Made by a program: the position numbers and the translations under genes
DNA from: Rathayibacter tritici
Lineage (GTDB): Bacteria; Actinomycetota; Actinomycetes; Actinomycetales; Microbacteriaceae
Assembly: GCF_002932875.1 (NCBI RefSeq)
Contig: NZ_PSWS01000012.1
Span: forward strand, 1-34,985
Reading direction: 5' to 3'
DNA: 34,985 nt
Shown here: one piece after another, positions 21,933 through 30,379 of the stretch
How positions within the stretch are numbered: position 1 is the first letter of the stretch
Layout of the letters: the number at the start of each line of letters is the position of its first letter
Notes under the pieces: model-generated
Told to the model about the DNA's origin: nothing
Databases searched by the model: none
The model's input: only the letters and a program-made list of their open reading frames with translations

Positions 21933-24737
21933 GTGTCGTCGCTGCTCTACCGTCTCGGTCGTCGCGTGTACCGCGCCCACCGCCTCGTCGCCGTCCTGTG
22001 GCTGCTGATCGTGGTGGCGGGCGGCGGAGGCGCGCTGCTGCTCAATCAGGGCACCGACAACACGTTCTCCATCCCGGGCACCCAGTCGCAGACCGCGCTG
22101 GATCAGCTCGAACGCACCTTCCCCCAGGTCAGCGGAACGTCCGCGCGGTATGTCGTCGTCGCGCCTGAGGGAGGCGGCGTCCAGGACGCCGACGTGAAGG
22201 GACCGGTCGGCGACGCGGTCACCGCGCTCGGCGATGTCGACGAGGTCGCGGCGGTGACCGACCCCTACTCCGACAGCGTCTCCGGCACGATCTCCGAGGC
22301 CGGCAATGCCCTCGTCATCACCGCGCAGATGGACGGCTCCGCGACCACCACGAGCCCCGAGAGCCGCGACGCGCTGAAGGCCGAGGCGACGACCCTCCAG
22401 AACGCCCTGCCCGCCGGCTCCGTGGTCTCGCTCGGCGGCGACCTCTTCGCCCAGAACCTGCCCGGGGTGACGATCACCGAGGCGATCGGCCTCGTCGTCG
22501 CCCTCGTGGTGCTCGTGCTCACCTTCGGCTCGTTCCTCGCCGCCGGGATGCCGCTGGTCACCGCGCTGCTCGGCGTCGCCCTCTCGATGTCGGCGATCTT
22601 CATCGCCACCCGCTTCGCCTCGATCTCGTCGACGACGCCGCTCCTGGCCCTCATGCTGGGACTGGCGGTCGGCATCGACTACGCCCTCTTCATCATCAGC
22701 CGTCACCAGGACCAGTTGAAGCAGGGAATGGACCCGGAGGAGTCGACCGCGCGCGCAACGGCGACGGCCGGATCCGCCGTTGTCTTCGCCGGGCTGACCG
22801 TGATCATTGCGCTCGTCGGCCTCTCGGTTGCGGGCATCCCGTTCCTCACCACGATGGGCATCGCGGCTGCGGGCGGAGTCGCGATCGCCGTGGTCATCGC
22901 GCTCACCCTCACTCCCGCGCTGCTCGGCTTCGCTGGCGGGCGGCTCCGGCCCAAGGAGCGCCGCGCGAAAAAACGAGCCGCCAAGGCCGCGGCCGCCTCG
23001 GGAGCCCACGCCGACCTCGCGGCCGTGGAGGACTCGACAGCGCCCTCGCCCGGCGGCCGCGCGCACGCCGAGGTCCCGCGCGGCTTCTTCCGCGGCTGGG
23101 TCCAGGTCGTCACCCGCTTCCCGATCGTCACGATCATCGCGGTGATCGGCGTGCTCGGAGTCGCCAGCATCCCGGCGCTCAGCCTCCGCCTCGCCCTGCC
23201 GGACGCCGGATACCAGGCCGAGGGCACGCCGGCGCGTACCACCTACGACCTGCTCGCCGAGAACTTCGGCGCCGGATACAACGGCCCGCTCATTGTGACC
23301 GGCACGATCATCGGCTCGACCGATCCGCTCGGCCTGATGAACGACCTCAAGGGTGAGATCGAGAAGCTCGACGGAGTCGCCTCGGTGCCGCTCGCGACCC
23401 CGAACGAGACCGCCGACACCGGCATCATCCAGGTCATTCCGGAGGGCGGCCCCGACTCCGAGGCCACCAAGGCGCTGGTCGCCGAGATCCGCGACAAGCA
23501 CGACGACTTCCAGCGGGAGTACGGCGTCGACCTCGCGGTGACCGGCCAGACCGCGGTCGGCATCGACATCTCGGACACGCTCGCCACGGCGCTCTTACCC
23601 TTCGGCCTGCTCGTGGTCGGCCTGTCGCTGGTGCTGCTGACGATGGTGTTCCGCTCGCTCTGGGTGCCGATCAAGGCGACGCTGGGCTACCTGCTCTCGG
23701 TGGGCGTCTCCTTCGGAGCCGTGGCGGCGGTGTTCGAGTGGGGCTGGTTCTCGGACGCGCTCCACGTCGACAAGACGGGCCCGATCATCAGTTTCATGCC
23801 GATCATCCTGATGGGCGTGCTCTTCGGCCTGGCAATGGACTACGAGGTGTTCCTGGTCTCGCGGATGCGCGAGGACTACGTGCACGGCCGCCCGGCGCGC
23901 GCCGCCGTCGAGTCGGGCTTCGTCGGCTCGGCCAAGGTGGTCACGGCCGCCGCGATCATCATGTTCTCGGTCTTCGCCGCCTTCGTGCCGGAGGGGGACA
24001 CCAACATCAAGCCGATCGCGCTCGGCCTGGCCGTGGGCGTCTTCGTCGATGCCTTCATTGTGCGGATGACGCTGGTGCCCGCCGTGCTGCACCTGCTCGG
24101 TGACCGCGCCTGGCACATGCCGCGCTGGCTCGACCGAGTCCTCCCCTCCTTCGACGTCGAGGGCGAGGGCCTGACGAAGGAGCTCGCTCTCGCCGACTGG
24201 CCGGAGCCCGGATCCACCGACGTGATCGCCGCCGAGGGCCTCTGCCTCGACGGACCCGACGGACCCGTCTACCACGACGTCTCGCTGCGGGTCGCGCCGG
24301 GCTCCTCCCTGGTGGTGCACGGCCCGCACCGCACCGGCCGCACCGCACTGCTCCTGAGCATCGCCGGCCGCCTCGCCCCCGACTCCGGACGCCTGAAAGT
24401 CGCGGGCCTGGTCGTGCCGATCCGCTCCGCCGCCGTGCGCGGCCGGGTCGGGCTGGTGCGCCTGGCCGGAGCGGCCGACCCGGTCGCCGACGTGCGCTCC
24501 GTCCTGGAGTCGGCCCCGCCGATCCTGGTGCTCGATGACCTCGACACGGTCACCGATCCGCAACTGCGCGCCGCGATCCGGGCCGAGCTCGACGCCGCCC
24601 GTGCCGCCAACGACGCGTTCACCGTGGTCGCCTCCTCCGTCGACGCTGAGGCGCTCGACGACCTCCTCCCCTCCGACCGCGGCGTGCTCGCGGTCTCCCC
24701 CGCGGCGAAGCGCCGCGCGATCGCAAAGGTCCTCTGA
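21933..24737 (+). CDS. MMPL-family transporter with a degenerate ABC-ATPase-like C-terminal domain
   Basis: A 934-residue inner-membrane protein. Residues 1 to about 735 are an RND-superfamily MMPL exporter: TM1 at about 18-38, first porter loop (FSIPGTQSQTALDQLERTF), first helix bundle with GLAVGIDYALFIISRHQ, second loop, and second bundle with GLAMDYEVFLVSRMRE. About 775-934 is not MMPL: it reads like an ABC nucleotide-binding domain, with Walker A-like GPHRTGRT (797-804; Arg where Lys is invariant) and Walker B-like ILVLDDLD (864-871). Only about 60 residues separate them, and no LSGGQ signature or His switch is seen, so it is probably inactive or a binding module. The start is GTG at 21933 (AGGAGA just upstream). 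The next gene begins 3 bases after the stop. Confidence 0.92.
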   Translation: MSSLLYRLGRRVYRAHRLVAVLWLLIVVAGGGGALLLNQGTDNTFSIPGTQSQTALDQLERTFPQVSGTSARYVVVAPEGGGVQDADVKGPVGDAVTALGDVDEVAAVTDPYSDSVSGTISEAGNALVITAQMDGSATTTSPESRDALKAEATTLQNALPAGSVVSLGGDLFAQNLPGVTITEAIGLVVALVVLVLTFGSFLAAGMPLVTALLGVALSMSAIFIATRFASISSTTPLLALMLGLAVGIDYALFIISRHQDQLKQGMDPEESTARATATAGSAVVFAGLTVIIALVGLSVAGIPFLTTMGIAAAGGVAIAVVIALTLTPALLGFAGGRLRPKERRAKKRAAKAAAASGAHADLAAVEDSTAPSPGGRAHAEVPRGFFRGWVQVVTRFPIVTIIAVIGVLGVASIPALSLRLALPDAGYQAEGTPARTTYDLLAENFGAGYNGPLIVTGTIIGSTDPLGLMNDLKGEIEKLDGVASVPLATPNETADTGIIQVIPEGGPDSEATKALVAEIRDKHDDFQREYGVDLAVTGQTAVGIDISDTLATALLPFGLLVVGLSLVLLTMVFRSLWVPIKATLGYLLSVGVSFGAVAAVFEWGWFSDALHVDKTGPIISFMPIILMGVLFGLAMDYEVFLVSRMREDYVHGRPARAAVESGFVGSAKVVTAAAIIMFSVFAAFVPEGDTNIKPIALGLAVGVFVDAFIVRMTLVPAVLHLLGDRAWHMPRWLDRVLPSFDVEGEGLTKELALADWPEPGSTDVIAAEGLCLDGPDGPVYHDVSLRVAPGSSLVVHGPHRTGRTALLLSIAGRLAPDSGRLKVAGLVVPIRSAAVRGRVGLVRLAGAADPVADVRSVLESAPPILVLDDLDTVTDPQLRAAIRAELDAARAANDAFTVVASSVDAEALDDLLPSDRGVLAVSPAAKRRAIAKVL

Positions 24738-24740
24738 CAG

Positions 24741-26972
24741 ATGGCTCTTCTCTCCCTCGAACGCCCCCGCGGCGGCACGAAGGTGTCCTGGCTGACCCTT
24801 CTCGGGATCGTCCTGGTCCCCCTCGTCATCGGCGGCCTCCTGGTGTGGGCGCTGTGGAACCCCACCGAGCGCCTCGACACGATCACGGCCGCCGTGGTCA
24901 ACGAGGACACGCCCGTGGAGATCAACGGGCAGACCGTGCCGCTCGGGCGCCAGCTCGCGGCCGGACTCGTGACGGGCGGCACCGACTCTGCGAGCCCTGC
25001 CGCCCCCGCGTCCCCCTCGGCGAGCGCGACCCCGGTGCCGAACGTCTCCGGCTCGGACTCGACGGGCAACTTCACCTGGGTGCTCACCGACAAGGACGAC
25101 GCCGCGAAGGGCCTCGCCGATGGCAGCTACGCGACCGTTGTGACCATCCCCTCCTCCTTCTCGGCCGCCGCCACCTCGTACTCCGGCGACGCCGAGAAGG
25201 CGACGAAGGCGACCATCGACATCGCCACCAGCGAGAAGGCCAAGCTCGTCGACGACGCCATCTCGGCCACCGTGACCAGCACCGCCACCTCGCTGCTGAA
25301 CACGCAGCTCACCACCGCGTACCTCGAGAACGTCTACGTCGGCTTCAACACCCTGAACGAGCAGATCGGCCAGGCGGCCCAGGGCGCGGGCACACTCGCC
25401 GACGGCGCCGACCAGCTCGGCACCGGCGCCTCCACTCTCGCCGACGGTACGAGCGACCTCGCCGACGGCATCGATGCGCTGGCCACCGGCGCGTCCTCTC
25501 TGTCGGGCGGAGTCGCGCAGCTCGGCACCGGCGCCTCCTCCCTCGCCGACGGCGTAGGTCAGCTGGGCACCGGTGCGTCCGACCTCTCCGGCGGAGTCGC
25601 GCAGCTCGCCACGGGCGCGCGGGGCTCCGCCGGCGGGGCGACGCAGCTGCAGGGCGGCGCCACCGGCCTGGCGGACGGCCTCGACCAGTTGGCGGCGGGC
25701 GTGCAGAAGACGGGTGAGGGGACACAGCAGGTAACGACGCTCAGCGCGGGAGCGGCGACGGCCACCGCGGAAACCCTGAAGGCCCTCACCGGTGTGCTCG
25801 CGAGCTGCGAGACGGAGCAGTGCAGCGCCGCGAAAGCCGTCATCGCCTCGGCGAACGGGCCGACGGGCGCGGTCACCCTGACCGGGCAGACCGCCGGAGC
25901 GGTCGCCGGGATCGACGCCGGGATCCGCACAGGCAGCGACGGTCAGCCCTCGCTGGTCGACGCGGTCGGCCGGTCCGCCGCGGGCGCCCGCACCCTCGCG
26001 GGCGGGATCGGCCAGCTCTCCGGCGGACTCTCTCAGCTCGCCTCCGGTGCCGAGGCCGCGGCCGGCGGCGCCGCGCAGCTCTCCTCCGGGGCAACCACCG
26101 CCGCGGCCGGCGCCCGCGACCTCGCGACCGGCGCGACCACCGCCGCGGGCGGCGCCGCCGACCTCGCCACGGGAGCGTCCTCCGCCGCCGACGGAGCGGA
26201 CCAGCTCGCCGACGGCGCAAGCGGCGTTTCGGACGGGGCGGTGCAGCTCGCCGACGGCAGTCGCACGCTCGCCACGGGGCTCGACGCCGCCGTCGCGCAG
26301 CTGCCCAGCTACACCGAGTCGGAGTCGACGAACCTCGCCAACGTCGTCTCCGACCCGGTCGAGAACGCGAGGAGTACGAACGACCTGTTCGGGGCGTCCA
26401 GCGTCCCGTTCTTCGCCACGATCGCCCTCTGGCTCGGCGCCCTCGCGACCTTCCTGGTGCTCGCCGCGTTCTCGCACCGCGCGCTCTCCTCCACCCGCTC
26501 CTCCGCGGCACTCGCCCTCTCCTCCTCCCTGCCCGCGCTGGTGATCGGCGTCGTGCAGGGTCTCGCGGTCGCGACCGTGATGAGCAACGTCGCCGACCTG
26601 GAGCCGGGACGCTGGATCGGCTTCGCCCTGCTCTCGATGCTCGCCGGCGCCTCGTTCGCCGCGGTGAACCAGGGGCTCGTCGCGCTGCTCGGAGGGATCG
26701 GCCGCTTCCTGTCGATGGTCGCGGCGGTGATCGGGCTCGGCGCGGGCATCATCTCGACGGTCCCCGGCCTGTTCGACGACGTGCTCGGGTTCCTGCCGCT
26801 GTCGGCGGCGCAGAACGCGCTGTCCGGAGTGGTCGAAGGGACGGAGGGAACGGCCGGCGCGGTCGTCGGCCTGGTGATCTGGCTGCTGTTCGGCCTGCTG
26901 CTGACCGTCGCCGCGATCGCCCGCCGTCGGGTTGTCCCGGTCCGTGCCCTGCATCGCACCGCGGAGGCGTAG
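24741..26972 (+). CDS. YhgE/Pip-type membrane protein with long heptad-repeat region
   Basis: A 743-residue protein with one N-terminal helix (about 17-38), an extracytoplasmic domain beginning ITAAVVNEDTPVEINGQTVPLGRQL, a long low-complexity coiled region (about 205-520) built of LxxGxxx heptads such as LADGADQLGTGASTLADG, and a C-terminal bundle of about six helices (545-735) related to ABC-2 permeases. This is the plan of YhgE/Pip (phage infection protein) family members, found with exporters and type VII secretion genes. It follows the MMPL gene by 3 bases in one operon under TetR control. A Pro/Ser-rich insert (DSASPAAPASPSAS) interrupts the N-terminal domain. Role inferred as a partner of the exporter, perhaps spanning the thick cell wall. 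Confidence 0.9.
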   Translation: MALLSLERPRGGTKVSWLTLLGIVLVPLVIGGLLVWALWNPTERLDTITAAVVNEDTPVEINGQTVPLGRQLAAGLVTGGTDSASPAAPASPSASATPVPNVSGSDSTGNFTWVLTDKDDAAKGLADGSYATVVTIPSSFSAAATSYSGDAEKATKATIDIATSEKAKLVDDAISATVTSTATSLLNTQLTTAYLENVYVGFNTLNEQIGQAAQGAGTLADGADQLGTGASTLADGTSDLADGIDALATGASSLSGGVAQLGTGASSLADGVGQLGTGASDLSGGVAQLATGARGSAGGATQLQGGATGLADGLDQLAAGVQKTGEGTQQVTTLSAGAATATAETLKALTGVLASCETEQCSAAKAVIASANGPTGAVTLTGQTAGAVAGIDAGIRTGSDGQPSLVDAVGRSAAGARTLAGGIGQLSGGLSQLASGAEAAAGGAAQLSSGATTAAAGARDLATGATTAAGGAADLATGASSAADGADQLADGASGVSDGAVQLADGSRTLATGLDAAVAQLPSYTESESTNLANVVSDPVENARSTNDLFGASSVPFFATIALWLGALATFLVLAAFSHRALSSTRSSAALALSSSLPALVIGVVQGLAVATVMSNVADLEPGRWIGFALLSMLAGASFAAVNQGLVALLGGIGRFLSMVAAVIGLGAGIISTVPGLFDDVLGFLPLSAAQNALSGVVEGTEGTAGAVVGLVIWLLFGLLLTVAAIARRRVVPVRALHRTAEA

Positions 26973-27014
26973 CCCGCTCACCACGCCTGCCCGACCAAGG
27001 CTTGTCGGTCATCT

Positions 27015-27049
27015 CGTGCCGCCCTCCCCGAGCGAGGGCGGGTGGCACG
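27015..27049 (+). terminator. Hairpin after the MMPL-YhgE operon
   Basis: CGTGCCGCCCTC (27015-27026) pairs with GAGGGC-(4)-GGCACG (27034-27049), leaving a GGGT-side bulge. It is 43 bases after the YhgE stop and before the next promoter. Moderate stem, no U-tract. Confidence 0.45.
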
Positions 27050-27099
27050 GGGATCGCGCCGTGTCCGCGCCTCAGGGACGTCCGCCACATCCTGGGGGT

Positions 27100-27105
27100 T
27101 ACCCT
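27100..27105 (+). promoter_or_regulatory. -10 box of the following membrane-protein gene, leaderless
   Basis: TACCCT, then 6 bases, then the GTG at 27112; no ribosome site between them. Confidence 0.4.
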
Positions 27106-27111
27106 GACGCG

Positions 27112-28089
27112 GTGGAATCGGTACCAACGGGGATCCGGACACGGCGGGTCTACAGCCCGTCCGTCGTCCTCCGCGTGCGTACCCTCCTGCGGCGGCTGAT
27201 CGGCGCGCTGCTCGCTGCGGTGCTCATCCCGTTCGCGATCCTGGCCGATCGCCGCGGCGTCCTCGACGAGTCAACGCTCTCGCTCGGTCTCCTCGCCCTC
27301 ACCGTCGTGATCGGGCTGGTCTCGGCGGTGTCCCTCTTCATCGTCACTCCCACCCGCGTGATCACCACCGAGACGCAGGTCGTGCTGATGCGCGGCCACC
27401 GCCGCCGCGAGCAGTGGCCGCGCCGCTCGGTGCGCTTCGCCGAGTCGAGCGACGGCGACGGCTTCGTCGCCTGGTGCCGCGGCGATGGGATCGAGGTCCG
27501 CTGCGCGCACTTTCGACCAGAGGACTTCGCCACCCTGCTCGCCGACCTCCGCGCCGTCGCACGTGTCCGCGACGCCGTGCCGCCCGAGCTGGCGGGTTCC
27601 GCCTCCGCCGTGCTCTTCCGTCCGCACCGGGCACCGTTGCGCCGACGCGCCGTCGCCCTGGTCGTGGTGGCGACCGAGGCGTTCGCCGCAGGTGTCCTGG
27701 CCGTCGCCCTCGCCGATGCCCCGTCCGGCGGTCGCGCGCAGATCGTCCTCGGAGCAGTGATCGTGGCGCTCTCGCTGCCTCTGGGCCTCGTCGCCGCTCG
27801 GCTGGCGCTGCGGCCCGGACTGCCCGGCTCGATTGTGGTGTCGGAGTCGGCCATCCAGATCGATGGACTGGTCTTCCCTCTCGAGGCGTTGCGTTCCGTG
27901 GTCGCCTCGAGCCCCACGGGGAGCCGCAGCCTCCGCCTGACCCTCACGGAGACGAACGGCCGCATCACCGAGGTGCCCCTCGGCCTGCGGCTGCCGACGT
28001 TGCGGCGCGACCAGCTCTTCCCCGATTATCCGCTGCTGCTCGGCGTTCTGCGCGAGCGCACGGCGGGGCTACTGCGGATCGAGGGCTGA
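27112..28089 (+). CDS. Membrane protein of unknown function
   Basis: A 325-residue protein with two hydrophobic hairpins: helices at about 27-48 and 57-78, then at about 185-205 and 215-238. Each hairpin is followed by a soluble segment of similar size, the first containing PTRVITTETQVVLMRGHRRREQWP, the second SIVVSESAIQIDGLVFPLEALRSV. The alternation of a two-helix unit with a beta-rich segment looks like a duplicated bacterial PH-like architecture, but this is a structural guess. GTG at 27112 is preferred because of the -10 box 6 bases before it and loss of coding character further up. No neighbour hints at a role. Confidence 0.78.
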   Translation: MESVPTGIRTRRVYSPSVVLRVRTLLRRLIGALLAAVLIPFAILADRRGVLDESTLSLGLLALTVVIGLVSAVSLFIVTPTRVITTETQVVLMRGHRRREQWPRRSVRFAESSDGDGFVAWCRGDGIEVRCAHFRPEDFATLLADLRAVARVRDAVPPELAGSASAVLFRPHRAPLRRRAVALVVVATEAFAAGVLAVALADAPSGGRAQIVLGAVIVALSLPLGLVAARLALRPGLPGSIVVSESAIQIDGLVFPLEALRSVVASSPTGSRSLRLTLTETNGRITEVPLGLRLPTLRRDQLFPDYPLLLGVLRERTAGLLRIEG

Positions 28090-28122
28090 CGCCGTCGCCG
28101 CGGTGCCGCCCCGAGCGGCGCC

Positions 28123-28443
28123 TCAGTCCTCGGCGCCGTCGGCGATGCGCTGGTGGTGGTGGATGACCTCGGCGACGATGAAGCCGAGGAACTTCTCGGC
28201 GAACGCCGGATCGAGGTGCGACTCCTCGGCGAGCGCTCGAAGTCGCGCGATCTGACGAGCCTCACGATCGAGATCGGCCGGGGGCAGACCGTGCGCGGCC
28301 TTGAGCTTGCCGACCTTCTGCGTGAACTTGAACCGCTCGGCGAGCAGGTGGATCACCGCCGCATCGATGTTGTCGATGCTCTGACGGATCTGCACGAGCT
28401 CGGCGCGCGCCTGGGACTCCTCGGGAGTGATGTCAACGGTCAT
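28123..28443 (-). CDS. AroQ-type chorismate mutase
   Basis: A 106-residue all-helical monofunctional chorismate mutase (chorismate to prephenate, phenylalanine/tyrosine route). Active-site residues line up with E. coli enzyme spacing: Arg20 (Arg11), Arg37 (Arg28), Lys48 (Lys39), Arg60 (Arg51) and Glu61 (Glu52), with Gln98 close to the place of Gln88. The motif IRQSIDNIDAAVIHLLAERF is typical. There is no signal peptide, so it is cytosolic. The ATG at 28443 follows a TAGGGT box by 6 bases. It is convergent with the membrane-protein gene, 33 bases away. Confidence 0.93.
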   Translation of the reverse strand: MTVDITPEESQARAELVQIRQSIDNIDAAVIHLLAERFKFTQKVGKLKAAHGLPPADLDREARQIARLRALAEESHLDPAFAEKFLGFIVAEVIHHHQRIADGAED

Positions 28444-28449
28444 GGCGGG

Positions 28450-28455
28450 ACCCTA
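28450..28455 (-). promoter_or_regulatory. -10 box of the chorismate mutase gene, leaderless
   Basis: TAGGGT on the minus strand, 6 bases before the ATG at 28443. Confidence 0.5.
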
Positions 28456-28494
28456 ACGGACCGGTGCGGCTTCGAGCTGCGATCGGCGCGCGAC

Positions 28495-28528
28495 GACGGC
28501 CCCTACCCGACTTTCGGGAGGGGCCGTC
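28495..28528 (-). terminator. Hairpin downstream of ohr
   Basis: A 15-bp stem with one bulged A and a 3-base loop: GACGGCCCCT (28495-28504) pairs with AGGGGCCGTC (28519-28528), and CCCGA pairs with TCGGG inside. It lies 12 bases past the ohr stop in its direction of transcription. Confidence 0.7.
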
Positions 28529-28540
28529 ACGAGGGGCGGG

Positions 28541-28960
28541 TCAGTCGACCAGGTTGATCTGCACGGGGATGTTCCCGCGGGTGGCGTTGGAGTACGGGCA
28601 GAGCTGGTGCGCCGCGTCGGCGACCTTCTGCGCGTCCTCGGCACTCGCCTTCGGGACGTACACGTCGAGCTCGACCGCGAGGCCGAAGCCGTCCGAGTCG
28701 TTCTTGCCGATGGAGACGCTGGCCGAGACGGCCGCATCGGTCGTGTCGATCTTCAGCTGACGGCCGGCTCCGTGCAGGGCGCTGAGGAAGCAGGCGGAGT
28801 AGCCGGCCGCGAACAGCTGCTCGGGGTTGGTCCCCTCGCCGGAACCGCCGAGCTCCTGCGGGGCGCGGGTATCGAGGTCGAGCCGGTCGTCCTCAGTGCG
28901 GACGTGGCCGTCGCGTCCTCCACCGGAGGCGTGGGCGATGGCGGTGTAGAGAGCATCCAT
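28541..28960 (-). CDS. ohr: Organic hydroperoxide resistance protein (Ohr/OsmC family)
   Basis: A 139-residue thiol peroxidase that reduces organic hydroperoxides. The two redox cysteines are in place: Cys57 in AAGYSACFLSAL (peroxidatic) and Cys121 in HQLCPYSNATRGN (resolving); the conserved Glu48 and the N-terminal LYTAIAHASGGGRDG are typical of the Ohr subgroup rather than OsmC. GGGGAG directly upstream of the ATG at 28960 can serve as ribosome site. No adjacent OhrR (MarR-type) regulator is seen, so control is probably from elsewhere. It adds to the peroxide-defence genes in this window. Confidence 0.95.
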   Translation of the reverse strand: MDALYTAIAHASGGGRDGHVRTEDDRLDLDTRAPQELGGSGEGTNPEQLFAAGYSACFLSALHGAGRQLKIDTTDAAVSASVSIGKNDSDGFGLAVELDVYVPKASAEDAQKVADAAHQLCPYSNATRGNIPVQINLVD

Positions 28961-29143
28961 CTCCCCATCCCACCACCCGGCCGCCGTGAGTCAGGTGAAC
29001 GTGGAAGACACGTCCTGCGTTCTCCCGGAAATCCGGCCCGAGAACTCCCGAGGAGCCGTCAAGCCCCTCCCGCGCCGCGCCGTCCGGGTGTGCGGTGGAG
29101 GGACACCGACCCCACCGGCGCGAGCCGGAGAACGGAGACGAAC

Positions 29144-30319
29144 ATGCGAGCGCTCACGTGGCAGGGCATCGAGAAGGTTTCGGTCGAAACCGTCCCGGAC
29201 CCCCGCATCCAGCAGCCGACCGACGCGATCATCCGGATCACCTCGACCGCGATCTGCGGCTCCGACCTGCACCTGTACCGACTCCTCGGGCCCTACCTCG
29301 ACAAGGGCGACGTGCTCGGGCACGAGCCGATGGGCATCGTGGAGGAGGTGGGCACCGCGATCACCTCGCTGCGGGTGGGAGACCGAGTCGTCGTCCCCTT
29401 CAACATCGCCTGTGGCGACTGCTTCCCGTGCCGTCGCGGCCTGCAGTCGCAGTGCGAGACGACGCAGGTGACCGAGTACGGCTCCGGAGCGGCGCTGTTC
29501 GGTTACACGAAGATGTACGGCCAGGTCCCCGGCGGACAAGCCGAGCTGCTGCGCGTGCCGCTCGCCGACTACAACACAATCGTCGTCGGCACCGACCTAC
29601 CGGACGAGCGCTACTTGTTCCTCAGCGACATCGTGCCCACGGCCTGGCAGGGCGTGGAGTACGCGCAGGTTCCCGACGGCGGGACACTGGTCGTCTTCGG
29701 GCTCGGGCCGGTCGGCCAGTTCGCCGCGCGGATCGGCGTGCACCGCGGCTACCGTGTGCTCGCGGTGGAGCCGGTGGCCGAGCGGCGCGCGATGGCCGAG
29801 CGGTACGGCGTGGAGACGTTCGATCTCTCCGACGACATCACCGCCCAGCTGCGCGACCTGACCGACGGGCGCGGTCCCGACTCCGTCCTCGACGCCGTCG
29901 GCATGGAGGCGCACGGCTCGCCGGTCGGCTCCTTCGCGCAGACGATGGCCGGCCTGCTCCCCGATCCGCTCGCCCGCAAGGCGATGGACACGGTCGGCGT
30001 CGACCGGCTCGCCGCGGTGCACGCCTCGCTCGACCTGGTACGCCGCGGCGGGACCGTCTCGCTGAGCGGGGTCTACGGCGGCGAGGCCGACCCGATGCCG
30101 CTCAAGTCGATGTTCGACAAGCAGGTGACGATGCGGATGGGCCAGTGCAACGTGAAACGCTGGATCGACGACCTGCTGCCGCTGGTCGAGGACTCGTCCG
30201 ATCCGCTCGGCGTGCTGGACCTCGTGACCCACCGGGCACCCCTCGAGGACGCTCCGGCCCTGTACGAGACCTTCCAGAAGAAGGAGGACGGCTGCATCAA
30301 GGTCGTCCTGCAGCCGTAG
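29144..30319 (+). CDS. Zinc-dependent alcohol dehydrogenase
   Basis: A 391-residue medium-chain dehydrogenase of the glutathione-independent formaldehyde dehydrogenase-like branch. Catalytic zinc site: Cys38 in TAICGSDLH, His60 and Glu61 in LGHEPMG. Structural zinc: Cys90, Cys93, Cys96 and Cys104 in ACGDCFPCRRGLQSQC. The Rossmann motif is VVFGLGPVGQFAARIG. It probably oxidises alcohols or aldehydes with NAD(P). The ATG at 29144 has GGAG 6 bases upstream. It is alone on its strand and followed by a strong hairpin shared with the convergent csbD-like gene. Confidence 0.95.
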   Translation: MRALTWQGIEKVSVETVPDPRIQQPTDAIIRITSTAICGSDLHLYRLLGPYLDKGDVLGHEPMGIVEEVGTAITSLRVGDRVVVPFNIACGDCFPCRRGLQSQCETTQVTEYGSGAALFGYTKMYGQVPGGQAELLRVPLADYNTIVVGTDLPDERYLFLSDIVPTAWQGVEYAQVPDGGTLVVFGLGPVGQFAARIGVHRGYRVLAVEPVAERRAMAERYGVETFDLSDDITAQLRDLTDGRGPDSVLDAVGMEAHGSPVGSFAQTMAGLLPDPLARKAMDTVGVDRLAAVHASLDLVRRGGTVSLSGVYGGEADPMPLKSMFDKQVTMRMGQCNVKRWIDDLLPLVEDSSDPLGVLDLVTHRAPLEDAPALYETFQKKEDGCIKVVLQP

Positions 30320-30328
30320 CGGAGACGA

Positions 30329-30364
30329 CGAAGGCGGCGCCCCGTCAAGGGAGCGCCGCCTTCG
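30329..30364. terminator. Strong bidirectional terminator hairpin
   Basis: CGAAGGCGGCGC (30329-30340) and its exact complement (30353-30364) form a 12-bp stem around a 12-base loop that can pair further (CCC/GGG). It sits between the alcohol dehydrogenase stop and the convergent CsbD stop. On the plus strand the hairpin is preceded by the usual A-rich/GAAGGCGG type of actinobacterial terminators. Confidence 0.8.
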
Positions 30365-30379
30365 CCGTGGTGTGCAGAC

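Noticed and set aside
24741-26972. Reading the YhgE-like gene as a phage or prophage component
   Set aside because: The phage infection protein name reflects a receptor role in other bacteria; no phage genes are nearby and it is in an export operon.
23595-26984. Minus-strand open frame of 1129 codons opposite the MMPL and YhgE genes
   Set aside because: A high-GC antisense shadow of two well-supported genes, dominated by Arg/Gly/Asp/His, without start signal or domain.
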